Shown piece by piece: positions 13,977 through 13,979 of a stretch of 13,979 bases of DNA (positions are counted from its first letter, which is position 1; every line of letters begins with the position of its first letter). Below the pieces are notes generated by a model that was not told the DNA's origin, ran no database searches, and was given only the letters and a program-made list of their open reading frames with translations. Source of the DNA: an uncultured Mycoplasmatota bacterium. Lineage in GTDB: Bacteria > Bacillota_I > Bacilli_A > RF39 > UBA660. Location: the NCBI GenBank assembly GCA_900542735.1, contig UQOS01000035.1, positions 1 through 13,979 on the forward strand. Reading direction: 5' to 3'. Position numbers and translations under genes: made by a program.

Positions 13977-13979
13977 ATG
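13977..13979 (+). CDS. rplU: First codon of the next gene, expected rplU (ribosomal protein L21)
   Basis: Only the ATG is inside the window. A strong SD, TAGGAGG (13965-13971), lies 5 bases before it and a good promoter lies upstream. In B. subtilis and many relatives spoIVFB is followed directly by rplU, ysxB and rpmA, so L21 is the expected product. The identity is inferred from synteny alone; no residue beyond Met can be read. Confidence 0.45.

Noticed and set aside
1..13979. CRISPR array, tRNA, rRNA, insertion sequence, prophage or attachment site
   Set aside because: No regularly spaced direct repeats, no tRNA-like cloverleaf, no transposase or integrase, and no long terminal repeats were seen. 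Base use is even throughout.

Overview
This window looks like chromosomal DNA of a very AT-rich low-GC Gram-positive bacterium (Bacillota, probably class Bacilli, of the Erysipelotrichales/RF39 kind, by inference). Reasons: clear AAGGAGGTGA-type Shine-Dalgarno sites, a CIRCE/HrcA heat-shock operator, sigma-A promoters, all genes on the + strand, and gene order resembling Bacillus subtilis valS...radC-mreCD-spoIVFAB-rplU. TGA is a stop here (genes ending at 772, 12031 and 13837) and Trp is TGG, so the code is the standard bacterial one and not the mycoplasma one.

Layout. (1) 20-3752: a tightly overlapping set of an HD-domain phosphohydrolase, an unrecognised 151-residue protein and valyl-tRNA synthetase (valS), closed by a strong terminator. 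(2) 3838-5814: one very large type IV pilin-like protein with Ig-like repeats and a Cys-containing C-terminal domain, with its own promoter. (3) 5935-7803: htpG (Hsp90) behind a CIRCE operator. (4) 7939-8514: a Cys-rich protein of unknown function. (5) 8569-10002: prolyl-tRNA synthetase of the archaeal/eukaryotic-like type. Units 2-5 each have a recognisable promoter, and all of them except the Cys-rich gene are followed by a hairpin terminator, so region 3757-10045 is a chain of short transcription units. (6) 10093-13837: an operon-like run of a SPOR-like membrane protein, radC, mreC, mreD, spoIVFA-like and spoIVFB. (7) 13838-13979: a hairpin, a promoter and the first codon of a gene that by synteny should be rplU (ribosomal protein L21).

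How the genes fit together. Region 6 is a reduced version of the B. subtilis cell-shape/sporulation cluster: a SPOR protein sits where spoIIB would be, and radC, mreC, mreD, spoIVFA and spoIVFB keep their order, but maf, mreB, minC and minD are absent from the positions they hold in B. subtilis. The SpoIVFA/SpoIVFB pair suggests a mother-cell intramembrane proteolysis step, so the organism may form endospores or descend from a spore-former.

Most notable observations: spoIVFB has no ATG, GTG or TTG at its true N-terminus and seems to start on ATT at 13091; htpG carries a CIRCE box (16 of 18 arm positions match); the valS terminator overlaps the pilin gene promoter so that it should stop read-through but not the new transcript; and the giant orphan pilin. 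I do not see a wholly new multi-gene system here.
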